Positions 27,787 through 37,297 of a stretch of 45,415 bases of DNA are shown here, in pieces. The notes beneath the pieces are model-generated. The model was not told the origin of the DNA. It did not search any database and was given only the letters and a program-made list of their open reading frames with translations. The first letter of the stretch is position 1. Each line of letters opens with the position of its first letter. The DNA is taken from assembly GCA_028282905.1 (NCBI GenBank), contig JANQGW010000224.1, positions 1 through 45,415 on the forward strand. The letters are read 5' to 3'. This DNA is from Sedimentisphaerales bacterium (GTDB lineage Bacteria; Planctomycetota; Phycisphaerae; Sedimentisphaerales; Anaerohalosphaeraceae). Both the position numbers and the translations under genes were made by a program.

Positions 27787-28857
27787 ATGAAACGCATTCA
27801 ATTACTCGTCTTCATCGTATTAACTCTTGCAACAGTAACGCCCGCCTTTGCTCAGGACTATTTCCCCGACATCCCCGGCTACAAGACACTGGCCTGTGAC
27901 CTCCACACGCACACCGTCTTTTCGGATGGCATGGTGTGGCCGACCGTCCGCATCGATGAAGCTCGCCGGGAAAGGCTCGATGCCATCGCTATCAGCGACC
28001 ACATTGAATACCAACCGCATAAGGCCGATCTGCCGACCAATCATAACCGCCCCTATGAAGTTGCCAAGCAGCTCGCTGTCGAAAAGAATGTCCTGCTGAT
28101 TAAAGCGACAGAAATCACACGAGACACCCCGCCGGGCCACTACAACGCCCTGTTCCTGGAAGACATCGACCTGCTGGATACCCCGAAATTTATGGATGTT
28201 ATTGAAGAGGCCAACAAACAAAACGCCTTCGTCTTCTGGAACCATCACGCTTGGAAAGGCGAAGATCGCGGGAAATGGTCGGATCTGCAAACCACTCTCT
28301 ACGAAAAGAAGTGGTTACACGGCATGGAAGTCGCCAACGGTGGAAGCTATTACCCCAGCGCTCATAAATGGTGCCTTGAGAAAAACCTGACCATGCTCGG
28401 CAATTCTGACATCCACGCCCCCGCCAGTGACGATCCCTATACCGCTGAAAAACACCGCTCGGTCACATTGGTCTTTGCCAAAGAACGAACAGTCGAGTCC
28501 ATCACCGAAGCTCTGCGGGCCGGCCGCACCGCTGTCTGGTTCGAAAATCAAGTCATCGGCCGCCAACAGTACCTGAAACCGCTGTTTGACGGCTGCGTTA
28601 CCGTCGCCAAAGCACACTATCAGAAAAACAGCACGCTCTTTTTTGAGCTGACCAACAAGGCACTCATCGACGTCCAGCTTGAACGAACCGGCAAATCGGG
28701 ACCATCCGAAATCACCATTCCCGCCCGCTCGTCAGTGATTGTCACCGCCAAGCTGCCAAATGGCAAAAAGACCGTAAACTTATCGTACCGAGCCAGTAAT
28801 TTCCTGATCGCCCCGGAAAAAGGACTGCCTGTTGAGTTTTCAGTAACAAGCCATTAA
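27787..28857 (+). CDS. Exported PHP-domain phosphoesterase
   Basis: This 356-residue protein has a signal peptide (hydrophobic residues 5-20, likely cleavage after AFA at 22). A PHP metal-dependent phosphoesterase domain follows: CDLHTHTVFSDG (His40, His42), AIAISDHIEY, an Glu-containing IKATEIT, the WNHH pair and GNSDIHAP near the end of the domain. PHP domains bind two or three metals and cleave phosphoesters; secreted versions have uncharacterised substrates. A C-terminal beta-rich tail of about 80 residues follows. SD is GAAAGG before ATG 27787. Confidence 0.83.
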   Translation: MKRIQLLVFIVLTLATVTPAFAQDYFPDIPGYKTLACDLHTHTVFSDGMVWPTVRIDEARRERLDAIAISDHIEYQPHKADLPTNHNRPYEVAKQLAVEKNVLLIKATEITRDTPPGHYNALFLEDIDLLDTPKFMDVIEEANKQNAFVFWNHHAWKGEDRGKWSDLQTTLYEKKWLHGMEVANGGSYYPSAHKWCLEKNLTMLGNSDIHAPASDDPYTAEKHRSVTLVFAKERTVESITEALRAGRTAVWFENQVIGRQQYLKPLFDGCVTVAKAHYQKNSTLFFELTNKALIDVQLERTGKSGPSEITIPARSSVIVTAKLPNGKKTVNLSYRASNFLIAPEKGLPVEFSVTSH

Positions 28858-28860
28858 TAT

Positions 28861-28922
28861 AACCACAGAGAACACGAAGTTATTATATTTTTTCTTCGTG
28901 CTCTTCGTGAACTTCGTGGTGA
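28861..28922. repeat. Dispersed intergenic repeat, copy B (hairpin)
   Basis: The left arm AACCACAGAGAACACGAAGT and the right arm (28892-28922, built on repeated CTTCGTG and ending ACTTCGTGGT) are imperfectly inverted around an A/T-rich loop. It lies between the PHP and Maf genes and can fold on either strand. Confidence 0.6.
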
Positions 28923-28947
28923 AATATCTGCTCAAAAGGTTTTTAAT

Positions 28948-29538
28948 ATGCGTAAATCACAATTCATCTTAGCCTCCGCCTCGCCGCGGCGGCGGGATTT
29001 GCTTCGGCGGCAAGGCTACTGTTTTGAGATAATCCCGTCGGACGTGGACGAATCGCAATTCGGCACTGACGATGTCAGCTCTGAAGAATTGACCAAAATC
29101 CTGGCTCTGGCAAAGGCTAAAGATGTCGCTGCAAAATTTCCCAATGCCCTCGTCATCGGCTCCGATACCGTCGTCGATCTGGACGGGGAAATCATCGGCA
29201 AACCCGATGACGCCGACCACGCTGAAGAAATCACCCGAAAACTGTTCAGTCAACCGCATAAGGTCATCACCGGACTGGCATTAGTGTGCGTAGAGAAAGA
29301 CATCGAAATCGTCGAAGCCGACACCACCATTGTTTATCCGCGTCAATTGACCGAAACCCAGATCGCCGACCACATTACCAACGGCCAATGGGAAGGAAAA
29401 GCCGGCGCCTATGGTATCCAGGAAACCGGCGATGAATTCGTCGAACGGATCGACGGTTCGTTTACGAATGTCATGGGCCTGCCGATGGAATTAACCAACC
29501 GCCTGCTCGAACAACTCGGCATTATGCCCGACAAATAA
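28948..29538 (+). CDS. maf: Maf-family nucleotide pyrophosphatase
   Basis: This 196-residue house-cleaning enzyme hydrolyses non-canonical or excess nucleoside triphosphates (dTTP/UTP type) to monophosphates. Marks: ILASASPRRRDLLRRQG at the N-terminus, the metal/base site ALVIGSDTVV, and the C-terminal KAGAYGIQETGDEFVERIDG followed by FTNVMGLPM. Subtype (YhdE versus YceF) is not certain; the KAGAYGIQ block favours YhdE-like. Start is ATG 28948 with AAAAGG upstream. It is the last gene of the plus-strand run and converges with thrC. Confidence 0.9.
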   Translation: MRKSQFILASASPRRRDLLRRQGYCFEIIPSDVDESQFGTDDVSSEELTKILALAKAKDVAAKFPNALVIGSDTVVDLDGEIIGKPDDADHAEEITRKLFSQPHKVITGLALVCVEKDIEIVEADTTIVYPRQLTETQIADHITNGQWEGKAGAYGIQETGDEFVERIDGSFTNVMGLPMELTNRLLEQLGIMPDK

Positions 29539-29552
29539 CCGCGCCAGGCAAC

Positions 29553-29617
29553 TCGTCATTCCGAGCGTAGCCGAGGAATCTATTTAAACAGCCATCTCGG
29601 CGCAGCCGGGATTCCTC
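29553..29617. repeat. Intergenic hairpin repeat (GTCATTCCGAGC type)
   Basis: It begins GTCATTCCGAGC and contains GAGGAATC (29573-29580) inverted as GATTCCTC (29610-29617), with inner CCGAG/CTCGG pairs. It lies between the convergent maf and thrC stops, where it may serve as a bidirectional transcript end. Similar sequences are common as intergenic repeats in several phyla. Confidence 0.55.
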
Positions 29618-29645
29618 ATTTTGCACTTTTATGTTTGAATCGAAC

Positions 29646-30986
29646 CTATTTGAGTAGATCAATTATTTTCTGCAAATCGTTTTCCACCTGAACCGGCGGA
29701 TTACTGAACGCCCGGGCCATCTTGCTGTGGTAATTCACCGTCGCATCGGGGTCTTTAAGCTGATGCCCGGTCAACACGCACGCAACCCGCTCGTCTTTGC
29801 CAACAGTGCCGTTTGCCAGCAGATGTTTTAAACCCGCAATCGAAGCCGCCGAGGCAGGTTCGCAGCCCAGACCATACCGCCCCACCTGTGCCTTGGCGTC
29901 GAGGATTTCCTCATCGGTCACATCCAGCACCACACCGTTGCAAACCTCCAGTGCCCGCAGGCATTTCTTCAGATTCACCGGCCGAGAAATCTCAATCGCC
30001 GAAGCAATCGTTTCAGGTCGATAGCCAGTCGCGTCCAGATTGGCATAATAAGTGTCAATGATCTGCTGATCATAAGCCCCACCGTTCCATTTAAGCCCCT
30101 TGTCGTTAACCAGTTCGGTCAGGGTATTGGCACCTGTAGCGTTAATAACCGCCAGCCGCGGAATGCGGTCGATCAGCCCGATTTCTTTCAGCTCCGCAAA
30201 CGCCTTGCCGAATGAGCTGGAGTTGCCGAGATTGCCGCCGGGAACAACAATCCAGTCGGGTACTTCCCAACCCAACCCTTCGAGTATCCGCAGCATAATC
30301 GTTTTCTGCCCTTCCAGTCGGAACGGATTCAACGAGTTAACCAAATAGATATTCAACTCCGCACACACATCCTGAACCTGCCTCATGCAGTCGTCAAAGT
30401 CACCGGCCACCTGAATTGTATGACCGCCAAAATCCATTGACTGGCTGAGCTTGCCAAAAGCAATCTTGCCTTCACCAATGAAAACGGTCGCCTTCAAGCC
30501 GCAGCTATGCGCATACAACGCCATCGACGCAGAGGTATTACCGGTCGAGGCACAGGCACTGGCGACAGCACCAACCATCTTGGCGTGACTGAACGCCGCA
30601 GTCATGCCGTTATCCTTAAACGAACCGGACGGGTTCATACCCTCATACTGTAAAAACAGCGAATTCGGATTCATCCCCAAATCCTGTGCCAGTCCACAGC
30701 ACTGCTGCAGCAGCGTCTGGCCTTCGCCGACAGAAACCTTGTACTGATCGTCACAGAAATTCAACAAATCACGAAATCGCCACACACCCGAAAAGTCCAG
30801 CCGGTTGTTACGAGTCGCCCAGCGATTGCCAAAGTCACTCAGCTTTTCGGGAAGTTCGATCTTATCCCAGTGGTATTTAACATCCAGCAAATCACCGCAC
30901 TGCGGACACTTCACAATGACTTGTGAACAGTCAAATTCCGCTCCGCAGTCAATATTGATACACTTTTGATATGCGTGTTGGCTCAT
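29646..30986 (-). CDS. thrC: Threonine synthase
   Basis: This PLP enzyme (446 residues) converts O-phosphohomoserine to threonine. Its N-terminus carries a zinc-ribbon-like set of cysteines (C9, C14, C27, C30), as in the longer bacterial/archaeal class. The PLP lysine is K124 in [15 protein letters not shown]. The phosphate-binding loop appears as [17 protein letters not shown]. The end carries [14 protein letters not shown] 30986 is preferred to an upstream TTG (30995) because AAGGA lies 9 nt before the ATG. It is third in a gene run after the citrate/homocitrate synthase-family gene and a HAD gene, with a 43-bp gap. Confidence 0.93.
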   Translation of the reverse strand: MSQHAYQKCINIDCGAEFDCSQVIVKCPQCGDLLDVKYHWDKIELPEKLSDFGNRWATRNNRLDFSGVWRFRDLLNFCDDQYKVSVGEGQTLLQQCCGLAQDLGMNPNSLFLQYEGMNPSGSFKDNGMTAAFSHAKMVGAVASACASTGNTSASMALYAHSCGLKATVFIGEGKIAFGKLSQSMDFGGHTIQVAGDFDDCMRQVQDVCAELNIYLVNSLNPFRLEGQKTIMLRILEGLGWEVPDWIVVPGGNLGNSSSFGKAFAELKEIGLIDRIPRLAVINATGANTLTELVNDKGLKWNGGAYDQQIIDTYYANLDATGYRPETIASAIEISRPVNLKKCLRALEVCNGVVLDVTDEEILDAKAQVGRYGLGCEPASAASIAGLKHLLANGTVGKDERVACVLTGHQLKDPDATVNYHSKMARAFSNPPVQVENDLQKIIDLLK

Positions 30987-31029
30987 CGTATGCAATCCTT
31001 GAATGAAAAGGCTCCTGCCCCCTTTATGT

Positions 31030-31818
31030 TTAAACCGGCTGGGGGACTTTGGGTTCAGTTACTTTTTTTTTAATCTCGCAAATACCGGCGATCAGTTCCG
31101 GCAGTTCGCTGATTTTATCAATCACGTGCGTTCCCGCCGGCGGCGTCTTGCCCTTGTTGGTATAGGCAGTCTTCATAATCGGCAGCATCCCGACCTTTGA
31201 AGCGCCTTCGACATCATTATCGATACGGTCGCCAACATAAATAATATTTTCACACGCTATGCCGATACTTTCTGCGGCAACGCGGAAAATGCGGCTGTCG
31301 GGCTTTCTCCACTGATACTGATACGTATAAAGCCGCGGCGTCAGACACTCCAGAAAGCCCGCCTCGGCCATGTGCCGCTCCAGGCTGCTCTTGTGGATAA
31401 AGGTATTGCTCAGCAGGCCCACCTTAAGCCCCATCTTTCGCAATTTGGTTAGAGAATCAACAATGTCCGGCTCAACCTGCCCAATCTCATACAGTGTTTC
31501 GTACCACTTCCAGTTGAGTTCTTCCCATTGTTCATCGCTCAGCGTAAAGCCTTTCCGCTGTCCGTAGCCGCGAATCACCTCCAACGAATCAAAATCATTG
31601 CCGGTCAGAGATGATTTAAGGACATGATACCGCATTCCCCACAAGTGAAACAGCCGGTAGGTCCAGAACGGACCAACCGGCTGATTGCATGCTTTCAAAT
31701 AGTTGTATGACCGGCGAACCGCCTCATCCGACAGCTTGGATGTATCCAGCTTGCCGAATGTCAGCAGTGTCTCGCCCAGGTCAAACAATACAGCTTCAAT
31801 CGTTCGTTGTGTTGCCAA
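31030..31818 (-). CDS. HAD-superfamily hydrolase
   Basis: This 262-residue haloacid dehalogenase-type phosphatase has motif I FDLGETLL (nucleophile D13; the second acid position is Gly, as in some HAD subfamilies). A helical cap domain covers about residues 30-110. Motif II is VGLLSNT. Motif IV is [18 protein letters not shown]. The substrate is unknown. The start is TTG 31818 with GAGGT seven bases upstream, and it is only 4 bp after the stop of the preceding synthase gene, so the two are coupled. A phosphatase between two amino-acid-type enzymes could act on a pathway intermediate, but the sequence does not show which. Confidence 0.85.
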   Translation of the reverse strand: MATQRTIEAVLFDLGETLLTFGKLDTSKLSDEAVRRSYNYLKACNQPVGPFWTYRLFHLWGMRYHVLKSSLTGNDFDSLEVIRGYGQRKGFTLSDEQWEELNWKWYETLYEIGQVEPDIVDSLTKLRKMGLKVGLLSNTFIHKSSLERHMAEAGFLECLTPRLYTYQYQWRKPDSRIFRVAAESIGIACENIIYVGDRIDNDVEGASKVGMLPIMKTAYTNKGKTPPAGTHVIDKISELPELIAGICEIKKKVTEPKVPQPV

Positions 31819-31822
31819 TTGC

Positions 31823-33148
31823 TTACCTCAGTGCGGGCAGGTTTTCACCAAAGACCTCTTCGGCCCAGGCAATCATTTCATCGTCAGAAATCGCTGCGAC
31901 GCGATCGGCAGCATATTCTTCGTCGATCTTGTCCTTGATGGCAATCACATGCGGATCATGCTTGGGAATCTCAATCTCATAGCGTTCTTCAATCCAGTGC
32001 TTGATGCCGGCTGCCCCGGACTTGTCGGTAATCGCCACGCCCACCGGACGCTTGAGCATCTTATTGGTATCGAAGCAGTTATAGATTTCCTCGTTCTTCA
32101 GCAAGCCGTCAGCGTGAATACCTGCACGAGTCACGTTAAAGTCCTTGCCCACCAGCGGATAATTCATCGGAAGATTGAACTTCAGTTCCTTGTTGGCAAA
32201 CCGAGCCATTTCGGTAATCGCCTGGTAATTGATCTTGTCATTGGTACCGCACAACTGGGCATGTTCTACGACCAGCGCTTCCAGCGGTGGATTACCGGTA
32301 CGCTCACCGACGCCAAAGATCGAGCAGTTCGCCGCACAGCATCCGTACATCCATGCCGCCGCAGCGTTGATTTCAACTTTGTGGAAGTCGTTGTGACCAT
32401 GCCATTCAATCCATTCGGCGGGAACACCAATTTTGCGAAGGCCCGCAACCAGTTTCGGCAGCGACCGCGGCAGTTTCGCGTTCGGATACGGTACCGCAAA
32501 GCCCAGCGTGTCACACAGGCGAATCTTGACAACACTGTTGTATTCCTGTGACAACTTCATCAGTTCCGCAGCGAACGGAAGCACGAATCCGTCATAGTCG
32601 GCACGCGTGACGTCTTCAAAGTGACACCGCGGGATAATTCCGTGATCCAAGGCTGTCTTAACGATGCTCAAGTAAGCTTCCAGTGCCTGGGCACGAGTCT
32701 TTTTGAGCTTCAGGAAAATGTGATAGTCGCTGGCACTGGTCAGAATACCGGTTTCCTTCAGGCCCATCTGGGTCACATACTTAAAATCGCCCGCAACCGC
32801 ACGAATCCAGCCGGTAATCTCCGGGAAATCGTACCCGCGTTCCTGGCACAGTTCAACCGCCTTGCGATCCCGATCAGAATAAAGGAAGAACTCACTCTGC
32901 CGAATCAGGTCGGTACCGCCATTGATTTCGTGAAAGAAGTCATAAATACGCAAAATCTGTTCTGGCGTATAAGGTGGACGGGACTGCTGGCCGTCACGGA
33001 ACGTCGTGTCGGTAATCCATACTTTGTCCGGAACTTCCATCGCCGGAGCTTCCTCTTCAAAGAAAACACGGGGAAATTCCGAATACGGGAACGTCTCACG
33101 GTAAAGATTCGGTCGTTCGATGTCTTGCAGTTTGATCTGCTCTGCCAT
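31823..33148 (-). CDS. Re-citrate/homocitrate/isopropylmalate synthase-family enzyme
   Basis: This 441-residue HMGL-like TIM-barrel acyltransferase condenses an acyl-CoA with a 2-oxo acid. Marks: WITDTTFRDGQQSRPPYT (metal Asp and catalytic Arg), GLKETGILTSASDYHIF, the metal motif WHGHNDFHKV and GERTGNPPLEALV. The RPPYT and TSASDYHIF blocks resemble, from memory, anaerobe proteins described as Re-citrate synthases rather than canonical LeuA. This is an inference; homocitrate or isopropylmalate synthase remain possible. It lacks the C-terminal LeuA regulatory domain. ATG 33148 is preferred over one at 33163 because GGAG lies about 8 nt upstream. It leads a run with HAD and thrC. Confidence 0.78.
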   Translation of the reverse strand: MAEQIKLQDIERPNLYRETFPYSEFPRVFFEEEAPAMEVPDKVWITDTTFRDGQQSRPPYTPEQILRIYDFFHEINGGTDLIRQSEFFLYSDRDRKAVELCQERGYDFPEITGWIRAVAGDFKYVTQMGLKETGILTSASDYHIFLKLKKTRAQALEAYLSIVKTALDHGIIPRCHFEDVTRADYDGFVLPFAAELMKLSQEYNSVVKIRLCDTLGFAVPYPNAKLPRSLPKLVAGLRKIGVPAEWIEWHGHNDFHKVEINAAAAWMYGCCAANCSIFGVGERTGNPPLEALVVEHAQLCGTNDKINYQAITEMARFANKELKFNLPMNYPLVGKDFNVTRAGIHADGLLKNEEIYNCFDTNKMLKRPVGVAITDKSGAAGIKHWIEERYEIEIPKHDPHVIAIKDKIDEEYAADRVAAISDDEMIAWAEEVFGENLPALR

Positions 33149-33233
33149 ATATGATATCTCCATTGCAGGGTCAAGAGGTCTGTCTGCTCCGCGAGCCGGT
33201 CCCTGCCTTTACCGACAACTGCGAATTTGAACA

Positions 33234-33317
33234 TAGCCGAGGTGGGAGTCGAACCCACACGCCCATTACGGGCAGGGGATTTTAAATCCCCAGCGTCTGC
33301 CATTCCGCCACTCGGCC
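33234..33317 (-). tRNA. tRNA-Leu (TAA anticodon)
   Basis: This 84-nt class II tRNA has acceptor arms GGCCGAG/CTCGGCT (one G-T wobble at the first pair) and discriminator A, as required for leucine. The anticodon stem GGGGA/TCCCC encloses TTTAAAA (anticodon TAA). A long variable arm is built on GCCC/GGGC. The T-arm is GTGGG/CCCAC around TTCGACT. It has its own promoter upstream and lies just before the synthase gene. Confidence 0.96.
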
Positions 33318-33366
33318 AGTCTTTACGTTTGCCGAACAGTGAAAGTTCAGCACATTCGAGCAGTGT

Positions 33367-33394
33367 ATTATAGGGGTGTGGCCGGGATTTTCAA
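33367..33394 (-). promoter_or_regulatory. Promoter of tRNA-Leu (and possibly the downstream operon)
   Basis: On the minus strand, TTGAAA, 16 nt and a perfect TATAAT, with the predicted start near 33360, 43 nt upstream of the tRNA. No terminator was seen between the tRNA and the synthase gene, so read-through is possible. Confidence 0.7.
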
Positions 33395-33562
33395 GAAAAT
33401 CTGGGCCAGTAAATGGAAAAATAGCTCATTATGGCCTTCTTTGCTATGCGCTTTTTTCAGGAAATAGTGGAAAATGAAACAAAAATCACCAATTAACGCC
33501 CCAATAAGCGACATGTTTCAGGAGTTGTATCTCTAAAATAGTGACTTTGAGCCGTTTTATCT

Positions 33563-34933
33563 TTATATCGTCTTGCGGCTGATGTTTTTCGATATTTTCC
33601 GCCTTATCGCTGCCCAGACAGCACTTCGCTTGAGTTCCAGACAACGGCTTCGATACGGCTGGCGTCCCCGACTGATGACCTGGCACTTGACCGCATACCA
33701 GATGGCATGGGACCACTTTTCCAGCTTGAAACTCAGCCAGCCGGCACATAGCAGAATTTCCGGCCGCTTCGGATTCAGACGAACTGCATGCCGGACGCAG
33801 CGCAGGGCACTTTCGTATTCGCCGCCCATTGCCAGCGACATCCCTAATCCGTAAAACACCGATTCATTGGCTTCGGCACGTTCGAGAACCTGTAAAAAAC
33901 AGCTTCCGGCATCCGAATCAGCTCCCATCTCCAAAAACAGCCAGCCCATGGCCGACAAGATATCGGTATCGTCAATCGACAACTGCAATTCCTGTCGCAG
34001 CAGTTCAACTCCCTTGGTAAATTCGCCGCCCTGCCTGCAAATTTGTGCCAAACGGTAACGCGGCCCGCTCAACTGCGGATCGGCCTGCACCGCACGATGG
34101 TACCAGTCAATCGCCTGCTGCATGTTCCCCTGAAGGAAATAAACTTCTGCCTGATAGAATCGGGCCTGCGCGTGATTTTCCTCAAATTCTAATATCCGGC
34201 TGAACTTCTCTTTCGCCGCGTCTAATTCGCCATTTTCCAACAAGAAAAGACCAAATTCGAGAATCACCTCCAAATCAGCCGGGTTTTTGCGAATCTCAAT
34301 GAGAAACTCTTTTTTCGCACGCTCACCCTGACCGCTCACCCAGCAGGCCTGTGCCAGACGATAATGAATCTGCGGATGGCCGCCGTCAAGTTCAGCGCAT
34401 TTATCCCAGCACCAGATCGCCCTTTCATATTGACCGCGTGAAAACAGGGAATTGCCAATATTGTAAAAGCACAAAGCACAATCCGGGTGAATCTGCTGAG
34501 CAAGATAGAACATCTGCTCAGCCTTTTCGTGTTGCTCCATCTCGGTGTAGGTGATAATTCGATTGCAATAGGCCGGCTCAAAACCGGGGTCAAGCTGCTC
34601 GATCTGTTCAAAGGTTTCCAAGGCCAAATCGTACTGAGCCGTCCGCGTATAATCAACGCCAAGGCAGTTGAGAATCTCCAGATCGTCCGGATTAAAATCA
34701 AGCGCACGTTCATAAAACTCAATCGCCTTGTCGTACTCTTCCAGTCCGTCCAGTGCCAAAGCCGCGTTAAAATACCACTCACCATGCTCGGGACCGGTAT
34801 TGATCGCAAGATTCAAACGCTCCAGCGCCTCTTTAAGCTGCCCCTGCTCATAAAGTTCAAACGCCTCAGCTACCATATTTTCAGCCTGATCCCATTCGTG
34901 ATCAGAGTCAAAGCTTTCCAGTGAATCAAACAT
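33563..34933 (-). CDS. TPR-repeat protein
   Basis: This 456-residue protein is built mostly of tetratricopeptide repeats from about residue 15 to 410, with clear units such as WYFNAALALDGLEEYDKAIE, then FYERALDFNPDD, and FYNIGNSLFSRGQYERAI. TPR arrays mediate protein-protein contacts. No signal peptide or TM segment is seen, so it is probably cytoplasmic. The C-terminal tail (residues 415-456) is basic and lacks repeats. ATG 34933 is chosen because GGAG precedes it at a good distance; an ATG nine codons upstream has none. It is divergent from ribH. The partner is unknown. Confidence 0.85.
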   Translation of the reverse strand: MFDSLESFDSDHEWDQAENMVAEAFELYEQGQLKEALERLNLAINTGPEHGEWYFNAALALDGLEEYDKAIEFYERALDFNPDDLEILNCLGVDYTRTAQYDLALETFEQIEQLDPGFEPAYCNRIITYTEMEQHEKAEQMFYLAQQIHPDCALCFYNIGNSLFSRGQYERAIWCWDKCAELDGGHPQIHYRLAQACWVSGQGERAKKEFLIEIRKNPADLEVILEFGLFLLENGELDAAKEKFSRILEFEENHAQARFYQAEVYFLQGNMQQAIDWYHRAVQADPQLSGPRYRLAQICRQGGEFTKGVELLRQELQLSIDDTDILSAMGWLFLEMGADSDAGSCFLQVLERAEANESVFYGLGMSLAMGGEYESALRCVRHAVRLNPKRPEILLCAGWLSFKLEKWSHAIWYAVKCQVISRGRQPYRSRCLELKRSAVWAAIRRKISKNISRKTI

Positions 34934-35085
34934 AATCACTCCGATGTATCTATATATCATGCTGATAAAACAACTCTGCCGTGTTCATATCGTCAGAAAA
35001 AGACCCAAACTTAGGCCGGCAGCGGCATTTAGGACAGTTTTTTGTCGGAATAAAGTTTTTTCTGGTTTTTTGAGGGGTAAGATTC

Positions 35086-35091
35086 TATAAT
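35086..35091 (+). promoter_or_regulatory. -10 box (TATAAT) upstream of ribH
   Basis: A perfect TATAAT lies 115 bp before the ribH start, in the 272-bp divergent gap with the TPR gene. No convincing -35 is seen at 16-18 nt. The gap shows no FMN riboswitch pattern. Confidence 0.3.
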
Positions 35092-35205
35092 TTCAGTGTT
35101 TACAGGACCAAACGCCCGGAGTATAGAGCTTTCAACAGCAGTCCGGCCGAATCGTCCGATAAGACTAAATTGAATTGAAAGAAACCTAAATTCGGAGCAG
35201 AATCG

Positions 35206-35670
35206 ATGGTTCAGGAAATTAAAGGCCAACTTTCAGCAGGCAGCAGCACGTTTGCCATTGTTGTCGGTCGTTTTAACGAGTTTATCACCAGTAAACTGCT
35301 GGGCGGCGCACTGGATTGCCTCCAGCGTCACGGCGCCTCCGATGACCAGATCACAGTTGTCTGGGTACCGGGCACGATCGAGATTACCACCGCCGCCAAG
35401 AAACTGGCCGAAAGCGGCAAATACTCAGCTGTAATCTGCCTGGGCGCGGTCATTCGCGGTTCCACCAGTCATTACGACTACGTCTGCCAGCAAATCGCCC
35501 GCGGCGTCGGCCAGTTGAACTATGACACCGGCATTCCGACGATTTTCGGCGTGCTGACTTGCGACACCATCGAACAGGCCATCGAACGAGCCGGCACCAA
35601 GCAAGGCAACGCCGGCGCCAACGCCGCGATCGCCGCGATTGAAATGGCCGACCTGCTCGCAAAACTATAA
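35206..35670 (+). CDS. ribH: 6,7-dimethyl-8-ribityllumazine synthase
   Basis: The enzyme (154 residues) condenses 5-amino-6-ribitylaminouracil with 3,4-dihydroxybutanone phosphate, the penultimate riboflavin step. Marks: [20 protein letters not shown] at the N-terminus, [18 protein letters not shown], and the catalytic block [20 protein letters not shown] with the conserved His. [20 protein letters not shown] ends the protein. Length is normal. Start is ATG 35206 with GGAG a few bases upstream. It is followed by nusB after 46 bp; ribH-nusB pairing is common across bacteria. Confidence 0.95.
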   Translation: MVQEIKGQLSAGSSTFAIVVGRFNEFITSKLLGGALDCLQRHGASDDQITVVWVPGTIEITTAAKKLAESGKYSAVICLGAVIRGSTSHYDYVCQQIARGVGQLNYDTGIPTIFGVLTCDTIEQAIERAGTKQGNAGANAAIAAIEMADLLAKL

Positions 35671-35716
35671 TCAACCTTATCCGCTGACGGATAGATCGAG
35701 AACCGAAGGAACGACC

Positions 35717-36142
35717 TTGGATCGCAGAACAAAAGCCAGAGAACTCGCCATGCAGGCCCTGTGTCAATTGGATGTACAGGGCGACGACATGCTGTCCATG
35801 CTGCGCGTCTTTTTCCGAGACAACACCGATGACGATATGGTTCTCCAGTTAGCCGAACAATGGGCCAAAGGCGCCTGGGAATATGTCCGTTCCTGTGACG
35901 ATATGATCTCCGGCGCGGCCGTTCGCTGGAAATTGTCCCGCCTGTCACATGTGGACCGCGGCATCCTGCGACTGGCGGCCTATCAATTGAAATATTGCAC
36001 CGACATCCCCTGCAAAGTTGTGATTAATGAGGCAATTGAGCTGGCTAAAAAATTCAGTACCGAACAATCGCCCCGCTTTGTCAACGGCGTACTGGATGCA
36101 GTGCTGAAGTCATTGAAGGAAACGTCTTCCGAAACAAACTAA
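35717..36142 (+). CDS. nusB: Transcription antitermination protein NusB
   Basis: NusB (141 residues) binds boxA RNA with NusE (S10) to promote rRNA antitermination. Marks: RRTKARELAMQALCQLD at the N-terminus, and WKLSRLSHVDRGILRLAAYQ with INEAIELAKKFSTEQSPRF and VNGVLDAV at the end. TTG 35717 is chosen because AAGGA lies 6 nt upstream and the protein then begins where the family does; the frame stays open upstream, without similarity. It is between ribH and parA in one probable operon. Confidence 0.94.
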   Translation: MDRRTKARELAMQALCQLDVQGDDMLSMLRVFFRDNTDDDMVLQLAEQWAKGAWEYVRSCDDMISGAAVRWKLSRLSHVDRGILRLAAYQLKYCTDIPCKVVINEAIELAKKFSTEQSPRFVNGVLDAVLKSLKETSSETN

Positions 36143-36170
36143 CTCGGGCAGACTTAAAGGGTAATGAATC

Positions 36171-37211
36171 GTGAGAAAAATCGCAGTCCTCAATCAAAAA
36201 GGCGGAGTCGGAAAGACAACCACCGTCGTGAACGTTTCAGCGGCATTGGCTGAGGCCAGCCGGCGTGTAATGGTCATTGACTTGGATCCGCAGGCTCACT
36301 TGACCATTCATCTCGGCGCTGACAGCAGCGGTCAAAATCCCGGCATCTACGAAGTCCTGACCGACCGACTGCCCGTTGCCGACGCCCTTCGCAATGTTCG
36401 CGATAATCTGCACCTGCTGGCGGCCAGTATCGACCTGGTCGGCGCTGAAAGCGAACTGGTCACCGAAGTCGGCCGCGAAATCATATTGAAACAGGGCCTC
36501 GAACCCCACGAAAATGACTATGATTACCTGCTGATTGATTGTCCCCCATCACTGGGGCTTTTGACACTGAACGCACTGGCCGCAGCCGACGAAGTACTGA
36601 TTCCAATTCAGCCGCATTTTCTCGCCCTGCAGGGTTTCAGCCGTTTGCTGCAAACCGTCACCTTGGTTCAGACGCGGATTAATCCGAAGCTTCGTGTCTC
36701 GGCGATTTTGATGTGCATGTTTGACAGTCGCACCAGCCTGTCCGGCGAAGTTCGAGATGACATCGCCAATTTCCTGTCCAGCTCACGCGACAGCGGACAG
36801 CCCTGGGCAGACGCCGCGATTATCCCGATCAATATCCGGCGAAATGTCAAGCTGGCCGAAGCTCCCAGCCACGGCCAGACCATCTACGAATACGAACCCA
36901 ACTGTAACGGCGCCGAAGACTACCGAGCCGTCGCCGAGTTTCTGCAAAACGGGCCCACCGAAGAACAAACTTCCGTTGCCGAACCAACAGATGAAGTTCA
37001 AACAAACGAACCAACATCCGACAACACATCGGAATCCACAACCACTGTCGCTCCAGTAGAGAAGGCCGAAGTGGATGAACCAACAGTCTCTGGTGAAACA
37101 GTTGAATCCCCCGAACCTTCAGCAAATACTTATTCAGAAAACGCTGTCCAAGCCGTAACAACATGTAATTCTGAAACAGTTGAAAATTCAAATGAAGAAA
37201 AAGAAGGCTAA
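36171..37211 (+). CDS. ParA/Soj-type ATPase with acidic C-terminal tail
   Basis: This 346-residue protein has a ParA-type ATPase in residues 1-260: deviant Walker A KGGVGKTT (with signature Lys), the switch LIDCPPSLGLLTLNALAAA, and QTLVQTRINPKLRVSAIL later. ParA proteins position chromosomes, plasmids or protein clusters. From about residue 262 a low-complexity tail rich in Glu, Thr, Ser and Pro (for example QTNEPTSDNTSESTTTVA) runs to the end. The start is GTG 36171 behind AAAGGG. No parB follows and no parS was found; a ParB elsewhere or a non-segregation role are both possible. It is likely co-transcribed with ribH-nusB. Confidence 0.88.
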   Translation: MRKIAVLNQKGGVGKTTTVVNVSAALAEASRRVMVIDLDPQAHLTIHLGADSSGQNPGIYEVLTDRLPVADALRNVRDNLHLLAASIDLVGAESELVTEVGREIILKQGLEPHENDYDYLLIDCPPSLGLLTLNALAAADEVLIPIQPHFLALQGFSRLLQTVTLVQTRINPKLRVSAILMCMFDSRTSLSGEVRDDIANFLSSSRDSGQPWADAAIIPINIRRNVKLAEAPSHGQTIYEYEPNCNGAEDYRAVAEFLQNGPTEEQTSVAEPTDEVQTNEPTSDNTSESTTTVAPVEKAEVDEPTVSGETVESPEPSANTYSENAVQAVTTCNSETVENSNEEKEG

Positions 37212-37297
37212 GCATAAACAAAAATAAAAGGCTGCTCCGTGGATGATGGAAGCAACCTTGATAAGGGCTGTTTAAACCCTGTTCATTTCTAAATGTT

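Noticed and set aside
34934-35205. FMN riboswitch upstream of ribH
   Set aside because: None of the conserved riboswitch stretches could be found in the 272-bp gap.
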